A stretch of 52,981 nucleotides of DNA from Candidatus Opimibacter iunctus (lineage in GTDB: Bacteria > Bacteroidota > Bacteroidia > Chitinophagales > Saprospiraceae), in assembly GCA_016716665.1 (NCBI GenBank), contig JADJVH010000020.1:1-52981 (forward strand). The letters are read 5' to 3'. Both the position numbers and the translations under genes were made by a program. Positions 34,079-42,232 of the stretch are shown here, in pieces. The notes below the pieces were generated by a model. The model did not search any database, was not told where the DNA came from, and saw only the letters and a program-made list of their open reading frames with translations. Numbering within the stretch: the first letter of the stretch is position 1; the number at the start of each line of letters is the position of its first letter.

Positions 34079-34354
34079 GTGTCATTTTATTACACCTATG
34101 TCCTGTTCAGCGAACAGGATCACAAACTATATATAGGCTTTACATCCGATGTCTTTAAAAGGGTTGCAGAGCATAATGCTGGGCTCAACACAAGTACAGC
34201 TCCTCGCAGGCCATTAACCCTTATCTATTTCGAAGGTCATCTGGTAAAAGAGGACGCTTTACGAAGAGAGTCTTATTTCAAGACATCTTCCGGGAAGAGA
34301 ACACTTCAAATTATATTAAAACAAACACTGCTTGATCTTAGATATCAGCAATAA
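34079..34354 (+). CDS. GIY-YIG endonuclease-domain small protein
   Basis: This 91-residue protein starts at GTG and consists of one GIY-YIG domain: YYTYVLFSEQDHKLYIGFTSDVFKRVAEHNAG, then RRPLTLIYFEGHLVKEDALRRESYFK. The first motif appears as YTYV...LYIG, the catalytic arginine is present in DVFKRVAEHN, and the glutamate lies in RRESYFK. Stand-alone proteins of this UPF0213-like family are common in Bacteroidota and often lie beside tRNA or rRNA genes. Here it follows tRNA-Asn by 160 nt. Its DNA target is unknown, and it lacks the extra DNA-binding domain of true homing endonucleases. Downstream the FG-GAP gene converges on it. Confidence 0.88.
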   Translation: MSFYYTYVLFSEQDHKLYIGFTSDVFKRVAEHNAGLNTSTAPRRPLTLIYFEGHLVKEDALRRESYFKTSSGKRTLQIILKQTLLDLRYQQ

Positions 34355-34398
34355 ATGGTATTATGATTGTAGTGAGGGCAGAAAAAGGCGTCCACTCT

Positions 34399-36147
34399 CT
34401 ACTGCATATAAACCACTTTCCTCTCATCCCCACTCACCCCATTGCTCAGCCTGACGATATACTGTCCAGGAGCCACCTGCAGTTTCTTAAGGTCAAGCTG
34501 GTGCTGCCACAGCCCATTGATAGGTGGAAATTTAGCAGTATAAACCACCTGGCCGGTATCCCCAAATACCTCCAACAGCAATGGCCTGCTGAGGTCAGGA
34601 AGCCGGGCCTCGATGTTGAGGATGGAGTTGGTCGGGTTAGGATATACGTTCAGGCTAAGAGGGGCAGATATTTGAGGCACGGCACTGACCTGGTCCTCTT
34701 CAATATGCAGGATCTGATCGGGAGCCACATTGACCAGACGCTGCACGATGCCCGATGGCCATTCGATCATTACACTATCTATCACTGACGCATCACCTAT
34801 CCCAAAATGCGCCCGCAAGTCATTCTGACTGCAATAGGCACTCTGGGCGGATATCTCTCTCATCTGCCAAACAACATGTCCATTGATCATCGCCCTGAGC
34901 CTCACTTTAGCTCCGATGGCTGACCGATTGGAGACCTTGCCTTCCAGATCGAGGAGCACCCAGTGATTACCATTTCCATTGTTGTGATAGAGGTAATCCG
35001 GTTCGTCAAGGCCCCCAAACCTGGTCGTTGCCACCGCCAGATCCTGGAATCCATCATTGTCATAATCTCCGAATGCACATCCATATGACCAACCAGTATC
35101 CATCACCGATATATCATCAGTCACCTCCGTGAGATGCCCTGTGCCATCGTTGAGATAGAGTTTGTTTTTCAATCGCACCCCATTGAGGAATGCATTGGTC
35201 GTAAAGAGGTCGAGATCACCGTCATTGTCTATATCTGCCCAGGCACTACTAAATGAATGTGCCGCTGCATTTGAAATGTCCGTATCCAGTATCCTTGAGA
35301 AATTAAAATTCCCTTCATTCCTGAACAGTTGATTCTTGCTTGCATCATTGGCGAGGAACAAATCGAGATCACCATCATTGTCGATGTCACCCCAGCTACT
35401 GCTCATCGTGCTATACTGATCGACCGTGATCAAGGGCTCGATAAGCTTTTCAAAGACCCCTGCACCATCATTCCTGTAGAGCTGTTCCTTCTCGCCATTC
35501 TCATTGGCTACATACAAGTCCACATCCCCGTCAGCGTCTATATCGGTCCAGCTCACATTGCGCGACGAACTGACATCCGTGACCGGTGCTATGCCAACTA
35601 CTGACTCCATGACAGCGGCACCTGTGTTGTGGTAGAGGAAGTTTTTCTTGCTGCCTGCACTATTGGTCACATAGAGATCAACCAGTCCATCATTGTCATA
35701 GTCGCCAAAAGATGCGGTCTCCGAATACCCGAAATGATTGACCCATATCCCTTCAAGCACCTGCGTAAATCTGCCGGTCCCATCATTGATATAGGCGAGG
35801 TTGTTCTTGTTGTACCAATTGACCACAAAGGCATCGAGATCGCCATCATTGTCGATATCCGCAAAGGTGGCCCCATCCGATGGCGCACCATCCTTGACTA
35901 TCGGATCATCTGTCACGGCAGTGAAGTTTCCATGCGTGTCATTGATGTAAAGCATATTATTCTGGCCACCTTGCGGGCCGTTGGAAATAAAGCAATCGAT
36001 ATATCCATCCCCGTTGACATCTACCCAGTTGACACTCCTCGAATCACCTATAGTTGTACTCAGGGGCGAATCAGTCACTTTAGTAAAAAACTGTGCGCTG
36101 GCCATATTCGATATGATCATCAGGGCCAGGAGTGGTAGAAATTTCAT
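34399..36147 (-). CDS. Secreted FG-GAP/VCBS-repeat protein with ASPIC-UnbV and T9SS domains
   Basis: This 582-residue protein starts at MKFLPLLALMIISNMASAQFF, a clear signal peptide; the frame is open to 36210. Repeated beta-propeller blades with calcium-binding loops follow: DVNGDGYIDCF, DIDNDGDLDAF, DYDNDGLVDLY, DIDADGDVDLY, DIDNDGDLDLF twice and DYDNDGFQDLA. Next comes an ASPIC/UnbV domain (NRSAIGAKVRLRAMINGHVVW ... GDASVIDSVMIEWPSGIVQRL). The C-terminus is a type A T9SS sorting domain (NVYPNPTNSILNIEARL ... GQYIVRLSNG). It is therefore exported and either surface-bound or released. Binding of polysaccharide or other ligands by the propeller is likely but unspecified. It is divergent from the LytS-like gene. 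Confidence 0.9.
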   Translation of the reverse strand: MKFLPLLALMIISNMASAQFFTKVTDSPLSTTIGDSRSVNWVDVNGDGYIDCFISNGPQGGQNNMLYINDTHGNFTAVTDDPIVKDGAPSDGATFADIDNDGDLDAFVVNWYNKNNLAYINDGTGRFTQVLEGIWVNHFGYSETASFGDYDNDGLVDLYVTNSAGSKKNFLYHNTGAAVMESVVGIAPVTDVSSSRNVSWTDIDADGDVDLYVANENGEKEQLYRNDGAGVFEKLIEPLITVDQYSTMSSSWGDIDNDGDLDLFLANDASKNQLFRNEGNFNFSRILDTDISNAAAHSFSSAWADIDNDGDLDLFTTNAFLNGVRLKNKLYLNDGTGHLTEVTDDISVMDTGWSYGCAFGDYDNDGFQDLAVATTRFGGLDEPDYLYHNNGNGNHWVLLDLEGKVSNRSAIGAKVRLRAMINGHVVWQMREISAQSAYCSQNDLRAHFGIGDASVIDSVMIEWPSGIVQRLVNVAPDQILHIEEDQVSAVPQISAPLSLNVYPNPTNSILNIEARLPDLSRPLLLEVFGDTGQVVYTAKFPPINGLWQHQLDLKKLQVAPGQYIVRLSNGVSGDERKVVYMQ

Positions 36148-36409
36148 GTCGTTAATTTTGTCTTGGTTATGAAATAGCATATGCTTTTCCAGGAGGAAGT
36201 TCATATCCATAGCAAATCAAAACACTAAGGCGCATAGATAAATAAATAGTATACCATCGTTGAGCAATTGCGGCCACATAGCAGTATGCAGAGGTCTGGC
36301 TCCGTTGATCATACGGAATCTGTCGTTGGGGTGATGGAAGTTGCAGTATGGAGATACATGCCTTTCCGCAAGGTCAAAATGTCCTATTTTGCGTGTTGAA
36401 CGTTTTGCA

Positions 36410-37510
36410 ATGCAATCCAAAAGGATCCTACGCCATATTCTCTTCTGGGCAGTATTTTATTGCACCAGCCTGTTCAATGAATTGAGCTTCTCGAGCAGTT
36501 TTACCTCAGATCCGGATTGGGTTACATTCTTCAAGGTGGCCCTCTCGCAAGGCCTTATCTATGTTGTAAAAGCACTTGTTGTCTACTATTGCATATACGG
36601 GATTATCCCAAGGTGGTCAGCCAGTCAAACCTCAATGGTATTTAAACCCCTGCGTACCGGCGGAAAATCAAGCTTGAAATATCTACTTGAATTTATCCTC
36701 GCCCTTCTCGCTGCTACATTGCTTATACGGCTGATCGTTCAATTCGTGGTATGGCCTCACATCTTTGGAAACGAATCCCGCGATCTGACCATTGCAAACC
36801 TGATCGCCAGATATCTCTATTCTTTCTTTGACCTCATTCCTATCACGATGGCTGCAGTGGCCATCAAATTGGTCCAGCTCCGTATCAGTGCATTAAAGCA
36901 TGAAACAGTACTCGTGCAGGAAAAAGTAAAATCAGAACTTCAATACCTCAAGGCGCAGACCAATCCGCATTTCCTCTTCAACACCCTCAATGGCATCTAT
37001 GCGCTGAGCCGCAAGCAAGATGTCAATACACCTGCTGCCATCATGAACCTCTCGAAAATCCTGCGGTACATGCTGTATGAAACGAGTCATCATACCAGCC
37101 CCATTCGAGACGAATTGCAAATCATCAATGATTACATCGCATTGCAGAAATTGCGCTTCCAGGATCATCTGACGATCACACTTTCAAGAGATCTGGATGA
37201 TGAAAACGCCGGGATATCTCCTTTACTCCTCTTGCCACTCATTGAAAATGCATTTAAACACAGCAATGGATTGGAGACCTATATCAACATCAGTATCAGC
37301 GTGAAAAATGGCCTTTTAAAATTTTCCATTTCCAACACCTTGTCTGAATCAAAAGAAGATCCTTCTGGCATAAAAGATGGGATCGGCCTGAGTAACATCA
37401 AGCGCCAACTTGCAATATTGTATAAAGAGTACACCTTTTCAGCCTACAAGACTGAAAGTGATTTTATAGTAGATCTGACTATTCAGCTAAATTCGTATGC
37501 CAATGTATAA
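36410..37510 (+). CDS. LytS-type sensor histidine kinase
   Basis: This 366-residue membrane kinase starts at MQSKRILRHILFWAVFYC; the frame is open to 36341. It has four hydrophobic segments in the first ~140 residues, then a short coiled linker and the His_kinase domain with QAQTNPHFLFNTLNGIYALS. H187 is the predicted phosphorylated residue, and the helix continues MNLSKILRYMLYETS. The ATPase lobe carries LLLLPLIENAFKHSNG (N box) and GIGLSNIKRQLAILY (G box). It passes phosphate to the LytTR regulator whose gene overlaps its 3' end by 14 nt, so the two are translated together. The signal is unknown, as no periplasmic sensor domain is visible. Confidence 0.9.
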   Translation: MQSKRILRHILFWAVFYCTSLFNELSFSSSFTSDPDWVTFFKVALSQGLIYVVKALVVYYCIYGIIPRWSASQTSMVFKPLRTGGKSSLKYLLEFILALLAATLLIRLIVQFVVWPHIFGNESRDLTIANLIARYLYSFFDLIPITMAAVAIKLVQLRISALKHETVLVQEKVKSELQYLKAQTNPHFLFNTLNGIYALSRKQDVNTPAAIMNLSKILRYMLYETSHHTSPIRDELQIINDYIALQKLRFQDHLTITLSRDLDDENAGISPLLLLPLIENAFKHSNGLETYINISISVKNGLLKFSISNTLSESKEDPSGIKDGIGLSNIKRQLAILYKEYTFSAYKTESDFIVDLTIQLNSYANV

Positions 37511-38201
37511 CTGCCTTGTCATAGAAGATGAGCCCCTTGCAGCGGAGATCCTGCGGGATTATATCAGTGAAGTACCGGATCTGCATCTGGTAGCAAGTTG
37601 CCGTGATGTCATTTCAGCGTCAGGTTATCTGCGCAGTCACCACATCGATGTACTCTTTGTCGATATCCATCTGCCCAAAATAAAAGGGATTGATTTTGTC
37701 AGGACGATTCAAAACCAATACCAGGTGATCCTGACTACGGCATATGATCAGTATGCGATTGAAGGATATAATCTCAATGTAGTCGATTACCTGCTCAAGC
37801 CGATTGAGTTTGGCAGGTTCCTGCAGGCGGTACAGAAACTAAACAAGAACCGCACGGTTAGCGCTGAACCATCAGAGGCCATACAACAAAAGGGCGGCTT
37901 TCATTTCTTCAATGTGGACAAGCGGCAGGTCAAAGTGTTCCTTGATGATATCCTCTACATCGAAAGCCTGAAAGACTATGTCAAAATCCATACGGCCCAA
38001 CACACCCTGGTCACCAAGCTCCAGATCGGTGAGTTTGAATCCCTGATGGCCTCGCCCAATATGTTGCGCGTACACAAATCCTACATCGTCAACCTTGACA
38101 AGGTGACGGCCTATAGTGCAAGCCAGCTTGAAATCAATACCCATGAGATTCCGATCGGTAGGACGTATAAGGAGCTTATCATGAAGCAGCTGAAGATTTG
38201 A
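37497..38201 (+). CDS. LytTR-family response regulator
   Basis: This 234-residue regulator has a receiver domain at about 1-120 with the acidic pocket E10-D11 (LVIEDEPLAAEIL), phosphoacceptor D56 in VLFVDIHLPKIKG, T80 in ILTTAYD and K101 in YLLKPIEFGRF. The LytTR DNA-binding domain follows at about 135-234 (VKVFLDDILYIESLKDYVKIHT ... MLRVHKSYIVNLDKVTAY ... EIPIGRTYKELI). It should bind direct repeats near promoters when phosphorylated by the overlapping LytS-type kinase. Targets are unknown. Either ATG (37497 or 37503) could be used. A strong bidirectional terminator follows. Confidence 0.92.
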   Translation: MPMYNCLVIEDEPLAAEILRDYISEVPDLHLVASCRDVISASGYLRSHHIDVLFVDIHLPKIKGIDFVRTIQNQYQVILTTAYDQYAIEGYNLNVVDYLLKPIEFGRFLQAVQKLNKNRTVSAEPSEAIQQKGGFHFFNVDKRQVKVFLDDILYIESLKDYVKIHTAQHTLVTKLQIGEFESLMASPNMLRVHKSYIVNLDKVTAYSASQLEINTHEIPIGRTYKELIMKQLKI

Positions 38202-38216
38202 CAGAACCTACAACAA

Positions 38217-38246
38217 AAAGGGCCATCTCTGTTGAGATGGCCCTTT
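38217..38246. terminator. Bidirectional terminator between LytTR gene and fatty acid hydroxylase gene
   Basis: A 13-bp perfect stem, AAAGGGCCATCTC (38217-38229) with GAGATGGCCCTTT (38234-38246), has a TGTT loop. The stem's own A and T ends give each strand a short T-tract. The LytTR stop is 15 nt before it and the converging gene ends 23 nt after it. Confidence 0.88.
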
Positions 38247-38269
38247 GTATTTTGAAACGGATGGAATGC

Positions 38270-38944
38270 TTAGTGTGAAGTCTCCATCTGATCATGTCTG
38301 TCATCGATATACCCGGTCTTGGTCTTGACGTTGAAGCCTCTCTTTTCAGGCATGGTCTTGAAGAGGACATCCCAAAGTGGAGAGGAGACGCCATAGGCTG
38401 CATTGGGTTGTTGGTAGTGATGCAGGGCATGGTGGATCCACAGATGCCTGAGGATGTTTTTTGGTGGTGGGAAAGCGTGAACGGAATAGTGTACACACAG
38501 GTAAGTGGCATAGCCGGCTACAAATCCACCGGTAAAAGGAATGCCGTATTGGCCCAGGAGCAACCTGTAAAACAGGAAGAAAACGGATGCCAGGGCTATA
38601 CTGACCAAAGGAGGCATAGCCAGGCGTGATTTATCTTTTGGAAAGTGGTGATGGGCACCATGGAGGACATACTGCAGGCGCTCCTTCTTTGGGCTATCAG
38701 CTTCCATGTGGAAGGTGTAGCGATGGATCAGGTACTCGACCAGCGTAAAGGAAAAGAAGCCTGCGACAAAAAGCAGGATACTGGCTTCCGGGGCAAGGAT
38801 ACCATAATAGATGGTGTATCCGAGGAGGATCGCTCCCAAACCATAGAATATGGAGAGTGGCCACGCAATGTGGGTATGGGTCAATTTCTCGAGAATCGGG
38901 TTTTGAAACACCCTGTTCTCTGTGGCGGCGTGATTATCTGCCAT
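38270..38944 (-). CDS. Fatty acid hydroxylase / sterol desaturase family membrane enzyme
   Basis: This 224-residue di-iron membrane enzyme has hydrophobic segments near 28-45, 53-72, 110-130 and 137-150. The conserved histidine boxes are HRYTFH (about 73-78), HGAHHHFP (about 94-101), HYSVHAFPP and HHALHHYQQP. Together they form the di-iron centre of fatty acid 2-hydroxylases and sterol desaturases. In Bacteroidota such enzymes can make 2-hydroxy fatty acids for sphingolipids or sulfonolipids, though this one's substrate is unknown. An exact -7 box, TACTTTTG on the minus strand at 38968-38975, lies 23 nt before the ATG, with a TTG 16 nt further upstream. It converges with the two-component pair. 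Confidence 0.88.
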   Translation of the reverse strand: MADNHAATENRVFQNPILEKLTHTHIAWPLSIFYGLGAILLGYTIYYGILAPEASILLFVAGFFSFTLVEYLIHRYTFHMEADSPKKERLQYVLHGAHHHFPKDKSRLAMPPLVSIALASVFFLFYRLLLGQYGIPFTGGFVAGYATYLCVHYSVHAFPPPKNILRHLWIHHALHHYQQPNAAYGVSSPLWDVLFKTMPEKRGFNVKTKTGYIDDRHDQMETSH

Positions 38945-38967
38945 AGTCTCAGTGATTTATAAGGGTA

Positions 38968-38994
38968 CAAAAGTACAGAAAGGGATGAGGCCAA
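38968..38994 (-). promoter_or_regulatory. Promoter of the fatty acid hydroxylase gene
   Basis: The -7 box TACTTTTG (38968-38975, minus strand) and a TTG (38992-38994) separated by 16 nt lie just upstream of the ATG at 38944. This is the most complete promoter I saw in the window. Confidence 0.55.
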
Positions 38995-39164
38995 GGGCAT
39001 CAAAACCGGAGTTTTTTATCCTTTAGTGGGCTTTTCCTGACTGTAGATGGCTTAAACACCAATCCCTCTTGGAAAGTTTCCTAAATAGGATATCTTCTGT
39101 GGGGTAAGTTGTTTTCATTGACAGAGGTGTTTTATATATGGGAATTCTCATCTGGAATTCAATT

Positions 39165-39349
39165 GTTGGCGGAGAGAATAATTCGACTACGCTCATCGCA
39201 CCGCTCCATCCAACGGCCGGGGGCCGATTCATATCAAAATTCTGGTTTTGTATTCATAATAGAGTTGATAATCGTGATGCCCATTGGAAATCTTGCCAAT
39301 GCTCACGCCAGAGAGCATCGCCGCTGGATGGAGTTCTCTCCGCCAGCCA
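39165..39349. repeat. Palindromic dispersed element, copy 2 (modules in swapped order)
   Basis: It holds both modules of the element at 6306-6432 but in the opposite order. First comes TTGGCGGAGAG (39166-39176), about 27 extra bases, then CTCCATCCAACGGCCGGGGG (39204-39225). About 85 nt later comes GAGAGCATCGCCGCTGGATG... with the arm at 39325-39345, which differs from copy 1 by a single base (TTCTCT for TTTTCT). The 423-nt gap 38945-39367 between the hydroxylase and YdeI-like genes is otherwise empty. Confidence 0.75.
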
Positions 39350-39367
39350 TATGATTCCTTTTTGAAC

Positions 39368-39961
39368 CTACTTATACTTTTCATTAAGGCCCATGCCGGC
39401 CAGGATGATCGGGGCGCATTTGGCTACCCGGCGCAACCGGGTGTCTTCTCCCTTCGCCTCGGAGATATATTCGAGGTACTCCCGTTGGCGTCCAGGTGTC
39501 AGCCCATCGAAAGCCGCCTTCAGGAGTTTATCCTTTTTGAAAGCTGCCTGCAATTCTGCCGGTATAGCAATTGCTGCCTTTTTCTCAGGCTTGATTTCCT
39601 TACCCTCCTTCGCATTCTTTATCGCTTCAAGGACGTACTTCTTGACCAGCGGAGGTTTGATCTCTTTCATGGAAGCAAAGCGCCACTGCCTCAATCCCTT
39701 GGTACGTGCTTCATTAGCATTGATCAATACCTTTGCCGGATCAGATAGGAATACGCCATGATGAAACCATATGCTGGCATAATTCTTAAATCCGCCAATG
39801 GCCATAAGTTTTTTTCCGTCAAGGGAATAGTTCGGCCCTCCCCATTTTATTTCTTCTTTGAGTCCAGTTGACAGGATGATTTCCCTGAGGAGCATGAGTT
39901 CTTCGACCCAGGGTTCCATCTCCGCGATGATGTCTACGACAGAGGATGATTTGCTGCGCAT
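39368..39961 (-). CDS. YdeI/OmpD-associated family protein with DUF1801-like N-terminus
   Basis: This 197-residue soluble protein has an N-terminal DUF1801-like domain (WVEELMLLREIILSTGLKEEIKWGGPNYSLDGKKLMAIGGFKNYASIWFHHG). The C-terminal half matches the YdeI/OmdA family (IPAELQAAFKKDKLLKAAFDGLTPGRQREYLEYISEAK). The DUF1801 fold is related to frataxin-like and YdhG proteins. No enzymatic role is established. It is a typical single-copy accessory gene in Bacteroidota. It is monocistronic on the minus strand, with copy 2 of the palindromic element just downstream and a short-unit array upstream. Confidence 0.85.
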   Translation of the reverse strand: MRSKSSSVVDIIAEMEPWVEELMLLREIILSTGLKEEIKWGGPNYSLDGKKLMAIGGFKNYASIWFHHGVFLSDPAKVLINANEARTKGLRQWRFASMKEIKPPLVKKYVLEAIKNAKEGKEIKPEKKAAIAIPAELQAAFKKDKLLKAAFDGLTPGRQREYLEYISEAKGEDTRLRRVAKCAPIILAGMGLNEKYK

Positions 39962-40262
39962 TGGTTGATTTCTTTGTTATCAAAGATAAAGCAATGGATT
40001 GCTTATATGTTGATGCGTTGATGCGTTGATGGGTTGATGGGTTGATGGATGATCGGCAGATTCGACAAGAGGAAACAGAAGTTGTGCACCTACGGCGCAC
40101 GAGTAGTTTTCGAAGTGCTATGTTACCAACCTATAGCCACTACGTGGCATTGATTTGAAGAAAACAAAGTCATAGGATTGTGGATTTAAAAACTCTCCTT
40201 GCTCTATGCAGCACTATGCACTATGCCCTATGCCCTATGCCCTATGCTCTCTGCTCTCTGCT
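39962..40262. repeat. Intergenic region with two short-unit arrays and a palindrome-rich remnant
   Basis: This 301-nt gap holds an 8-nt array at 40008-40053 (GTTGATGC/GTTGATGG) and a 7-nt array at 40204-40258 (CACTATG, CCCTATG, then CTCTCTG). Between them, 40081-40160 carries short palindromes (GTGCACCTACGGCGCAC, CCACTACGTGG) around ATGTTACCAACCTATAG. That arrangement resembles dispersed intergenic elements I associate with Bacteroidota, but it has not been checked. No gene is seen. Confidence 0.6.
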
Positions 40263-41306
40263 TTACGCTTGATTGGCAAGCTGCCCGCAGGCGGCATCGA
40301 TGTCCTTGCCCCGGCTTCGCCTCACCGTGATCATTACATCTTTACTCCTGACATAGCGGGCAAATTTATCCACCTGCTTTTCATCGGCCCTTTCGAAAGG
40401 CACGCCAGGGACGGGGTTGTACTCGATGACATTGACCTTGACGGGAAATTGCCCACGGCAAAGGCGCACCAGTCTCTCGGCGTCTTCCATAGTATCATTG
40501 AATCCCTTGAGGGCAATGTACTCAAAGGAAATGCGGCCCCCGGTTTGCTTGTAGAAATAATCCAATGCTTCCATCAAGGACCGGAGACTGTTGGTTTCGT
40601 TGATAGGCATGATCTCATTTCGCTTCTTATCATCAGCTGCGTGCAGTGAAAGAGCGAGGTTGAATTTCACCTTTTCGTCGCCGAGCCGGCGTATCATTTT
40701 AGCGATGCCGGCAGTACTCACTGTGATCCGGCGAGGGGACCATGCCATGCCTTCGGGGCTGGTAATCTTCTGGATACTTTCCATCATCGGGCCATAGTTG
40801 AGCAGCGGTTCGCCCATGCCCATGTAGACGATGTTGGTCAGCGGATATCCGAGGACTTCCTGGCTGACTTTGTCGGTATCGAAAGCCTGATCATAGATTT
40901 CGGCAGCGGTGAGGTTGCGTATCCTGCCCATCTTGCCGGTGGCACAGAAGCTACAAGTCAGGCTGCATCCAACCTGCACCGATACACAGGCTGTAGCGCG
41001 CTTGTCTTCCGGCACAGGGATCATGACGGTTTCTATCTTATTACCATCATGCAATTTGTATCGACACTTGATTGTACCGTCGCTGCTGTTCTGCTTTACA
41101 TCAAGCGATATACTCTGGAAGGTAAATTTTTCACTGAGGTCATGACGTAGTGCAGCGGGCACATTGGTCATGTCGTCAAAGCCCTTTGCGCCAAGCTTCC
41201 ACATCCAGTCAAAGACTTGTTTGGCCCGGTACGCAGGCTGGCCCATGTCTGCAAATGATTTTTGCAGTTCGGCAAAGGATTGGGACCTGATATCGGTTTT
41301 TGTCAT
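40263..41306 (-). CDS. rlmN: 23S rRNA (adenine-2503-C2) methyltransferase, radical SAM
   Basis: This 347-residue RlmN methylates C2 of A2503 in 23S rRNA and A37 in some tRNAs. The radical-SAM cluster is C114-x3-C118-x2-C121 (GCSLTCSFCATG), followed by VYMGMGEPLLNYGPMM and RRITVSTAGIAKMI. The second catalytic cysteine is in AACGQLANQA near the end. The start MTKTDIRSQSFAELQKSF is chosen. The frame stays open upstream to 41465, but that extension reads through two tandem arrays (producing SYQL/SAIS repeats) and is not believable as protein. The glycosyltransferase gene lies upstream in the same direction. Confidence 0.95.
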   Translation of the reverse strand: MTKTDIRSQSFAELQKSFADMGQPAYRAKQVFDWMWKLGAKGFDDMTNVPAALRHDLSEKFTFQSISLDVKQNSSDGTIKCRYKLHDGNKIETVMIPVPEDKRATACVSVQVGCSLTCSFCATGKMGRIRNLTAAEIYDQAFDTDKVSQEVLGYPLTNIVYMGMGEPLLNYGPMMESIQKITSPEGMAWSPRRITVSTAGIAKMIRRLGDEKVKFNLALSLHAADDKKRNEIMPINETNSLRSLMEALDYFYKQTGGRISFEYIALKGFNDTMEDAERLVRLCRGQFPVKVNVIEYNPVPGVPFERADEKQVDKFARYVRSKDVMITVRRSRGKDIDAACGQLANQA

Positions 41307-41314
41307 GTGAGCGT

Positions 41315-41434
41315 TGTGAGAACGTGAGAACGTGAGAACGTGAGAAGTTTGTGTGCAGTGAGTGTGAGTGAATATTCTGGTGGCTGGTAGCTGGTAGCTA
41401 AAACTGATAGCTGATAGCTGATAGCTGATAGCTG
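41315..41434. repeat. Two short-unit tandem arrays at the 5' side of rlmN
   Basis: GTGAGAAC repeats about four times at 41315-41346. A GCTGGTA pair followed by GATAGCT units (about four) runs from 41382 to 41434. They fill the gap between rlmN (start 41306) and the glycosyltransferase stop (41446). Any rlmN promoter or ribosome site would have to lie inside or beside them. Confidence 0.85.
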
Positions 41435-41445
41435 AACAAACGAAA

Positions 41446-42228
41446 TTACAACCGCACAGGTTCAATAGCGGGCTTTCTTACTACGATGCCTTTGTACAAT
41501 GGGTGCTTGATGAGACCCATGCGTTGAAACAGGTGGAGGACGGAGACCTTCATCACGCCTAGTCCGTACTTCATACTTCTCGGAAGATTGATAGAAGAGG
41601 CTTCTTCAAAATATTTAGTTGGACAGGTCACTTCCCCGATCTGAAATCCGGCGTAGATGATCTGGGACAGCATCTCGTTGTCAAAGATGAAGTCATCTGA
41701 ATTGGTATCAAACGGGATGGCGCGCAATACTTCGCTGCTGAAGGCCCTGTAGCCGGTGTGATATTCAGAGAGCTTGTAATTGACGAGGATGTTTTGAAAC
41801 AGGGTAAGGAACCGGTTGGCCCAGTATTTATAGATCGGCATACCTCCCCTCAGGGCGCCTTTGCCCAGGATTCTTGAGCCCAGTACGACCGGATAGAGAT
41901 TTTCTCCGATGATATTGACCATGCTTGGGATCAGCAGTGGGGTGTACTGGTAATCCGGATGCAGCATGATGACGATATCTGCATTGACTTCAAGGGCCTT
42001 CTTATAGAGGGATTTCTGGTTGCCACCATATCCCTTGTTTTGTTCGTGGCGGATGATATGATGTATCCCGAGTGCACGTGCTTCTTCGACCGTATTGTCG
42101 CGGCTGGCATCATCACACAGGATCACTTCGTCGACGAGGTCGCGGGGGATTTCTGCATATGTTTTGGCCAGGGTTCTCGAGGCATTATATGCGGGAAGGA
42201 CGACTACTACCTTTTTATCCTTATACAT
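41446..42228 (-). CDS. Family 2 glycosyltransferase (DPM1-like)
   Basis: This 260-residue GT-A glycosyltransferase has KKVVVVLPAYNASRTLAKTY at the N-terminus, VDEVILCDDASRDNT for nucleotide binding, GYGGNQKSLYKKALEVNADIVIMLHPDYQYTP, and LGSRILGKGALRGGMP. The usual DxD-type acidic pair appears as HPDYQ. It resembles dolichyl/polyprenyl-phosphate mannosyl- or glucosyltransferases without the C-terminal membrane domain, so it probably makes a lipid-linked sugar or acts in envelope polysaccharide assembly. An exact -7 box TATCTTTG (42233-42240) lies only 4 nt before the ATG, so transcription would start at or near the start codon (leaderless mRNA). rlmN follows. Confidence 0.88.
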   Translation of the reverse strand: MYKDKKVVVVLPAYNASRTLAKTYAEIPRDLVDEVILCDDASRDNTVEEARALGIHHIIRHEQNKGYGGNQKSLYKKALEVNADIVIMLHPDYQYTPLLIPSMVNIIGENLYPVVLGSRILGKGALRGGMPIYKYWANRFLTLFQNILVNYKLSEYHTGYRAFSSEVLRAIPFDTNSDDFIFDNEMLSQIIYAGFQIGEVTCPTKYFEEASSINLPRSMKYGLGVMKVSVLHLFQRMGLIKHPLYKGIVVRKPAIEPVRL

Positions 42229-42232
42229 AGCT

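Noticed and set aside
41307..41465. N-terminal extension of RlmN
   Set aside because: The open frame reads through GTGAGAAC and GATAGCT arrays and overlaps the glycosyltransferase stop. RlmN homologues start near MTKTDIRSQSF.
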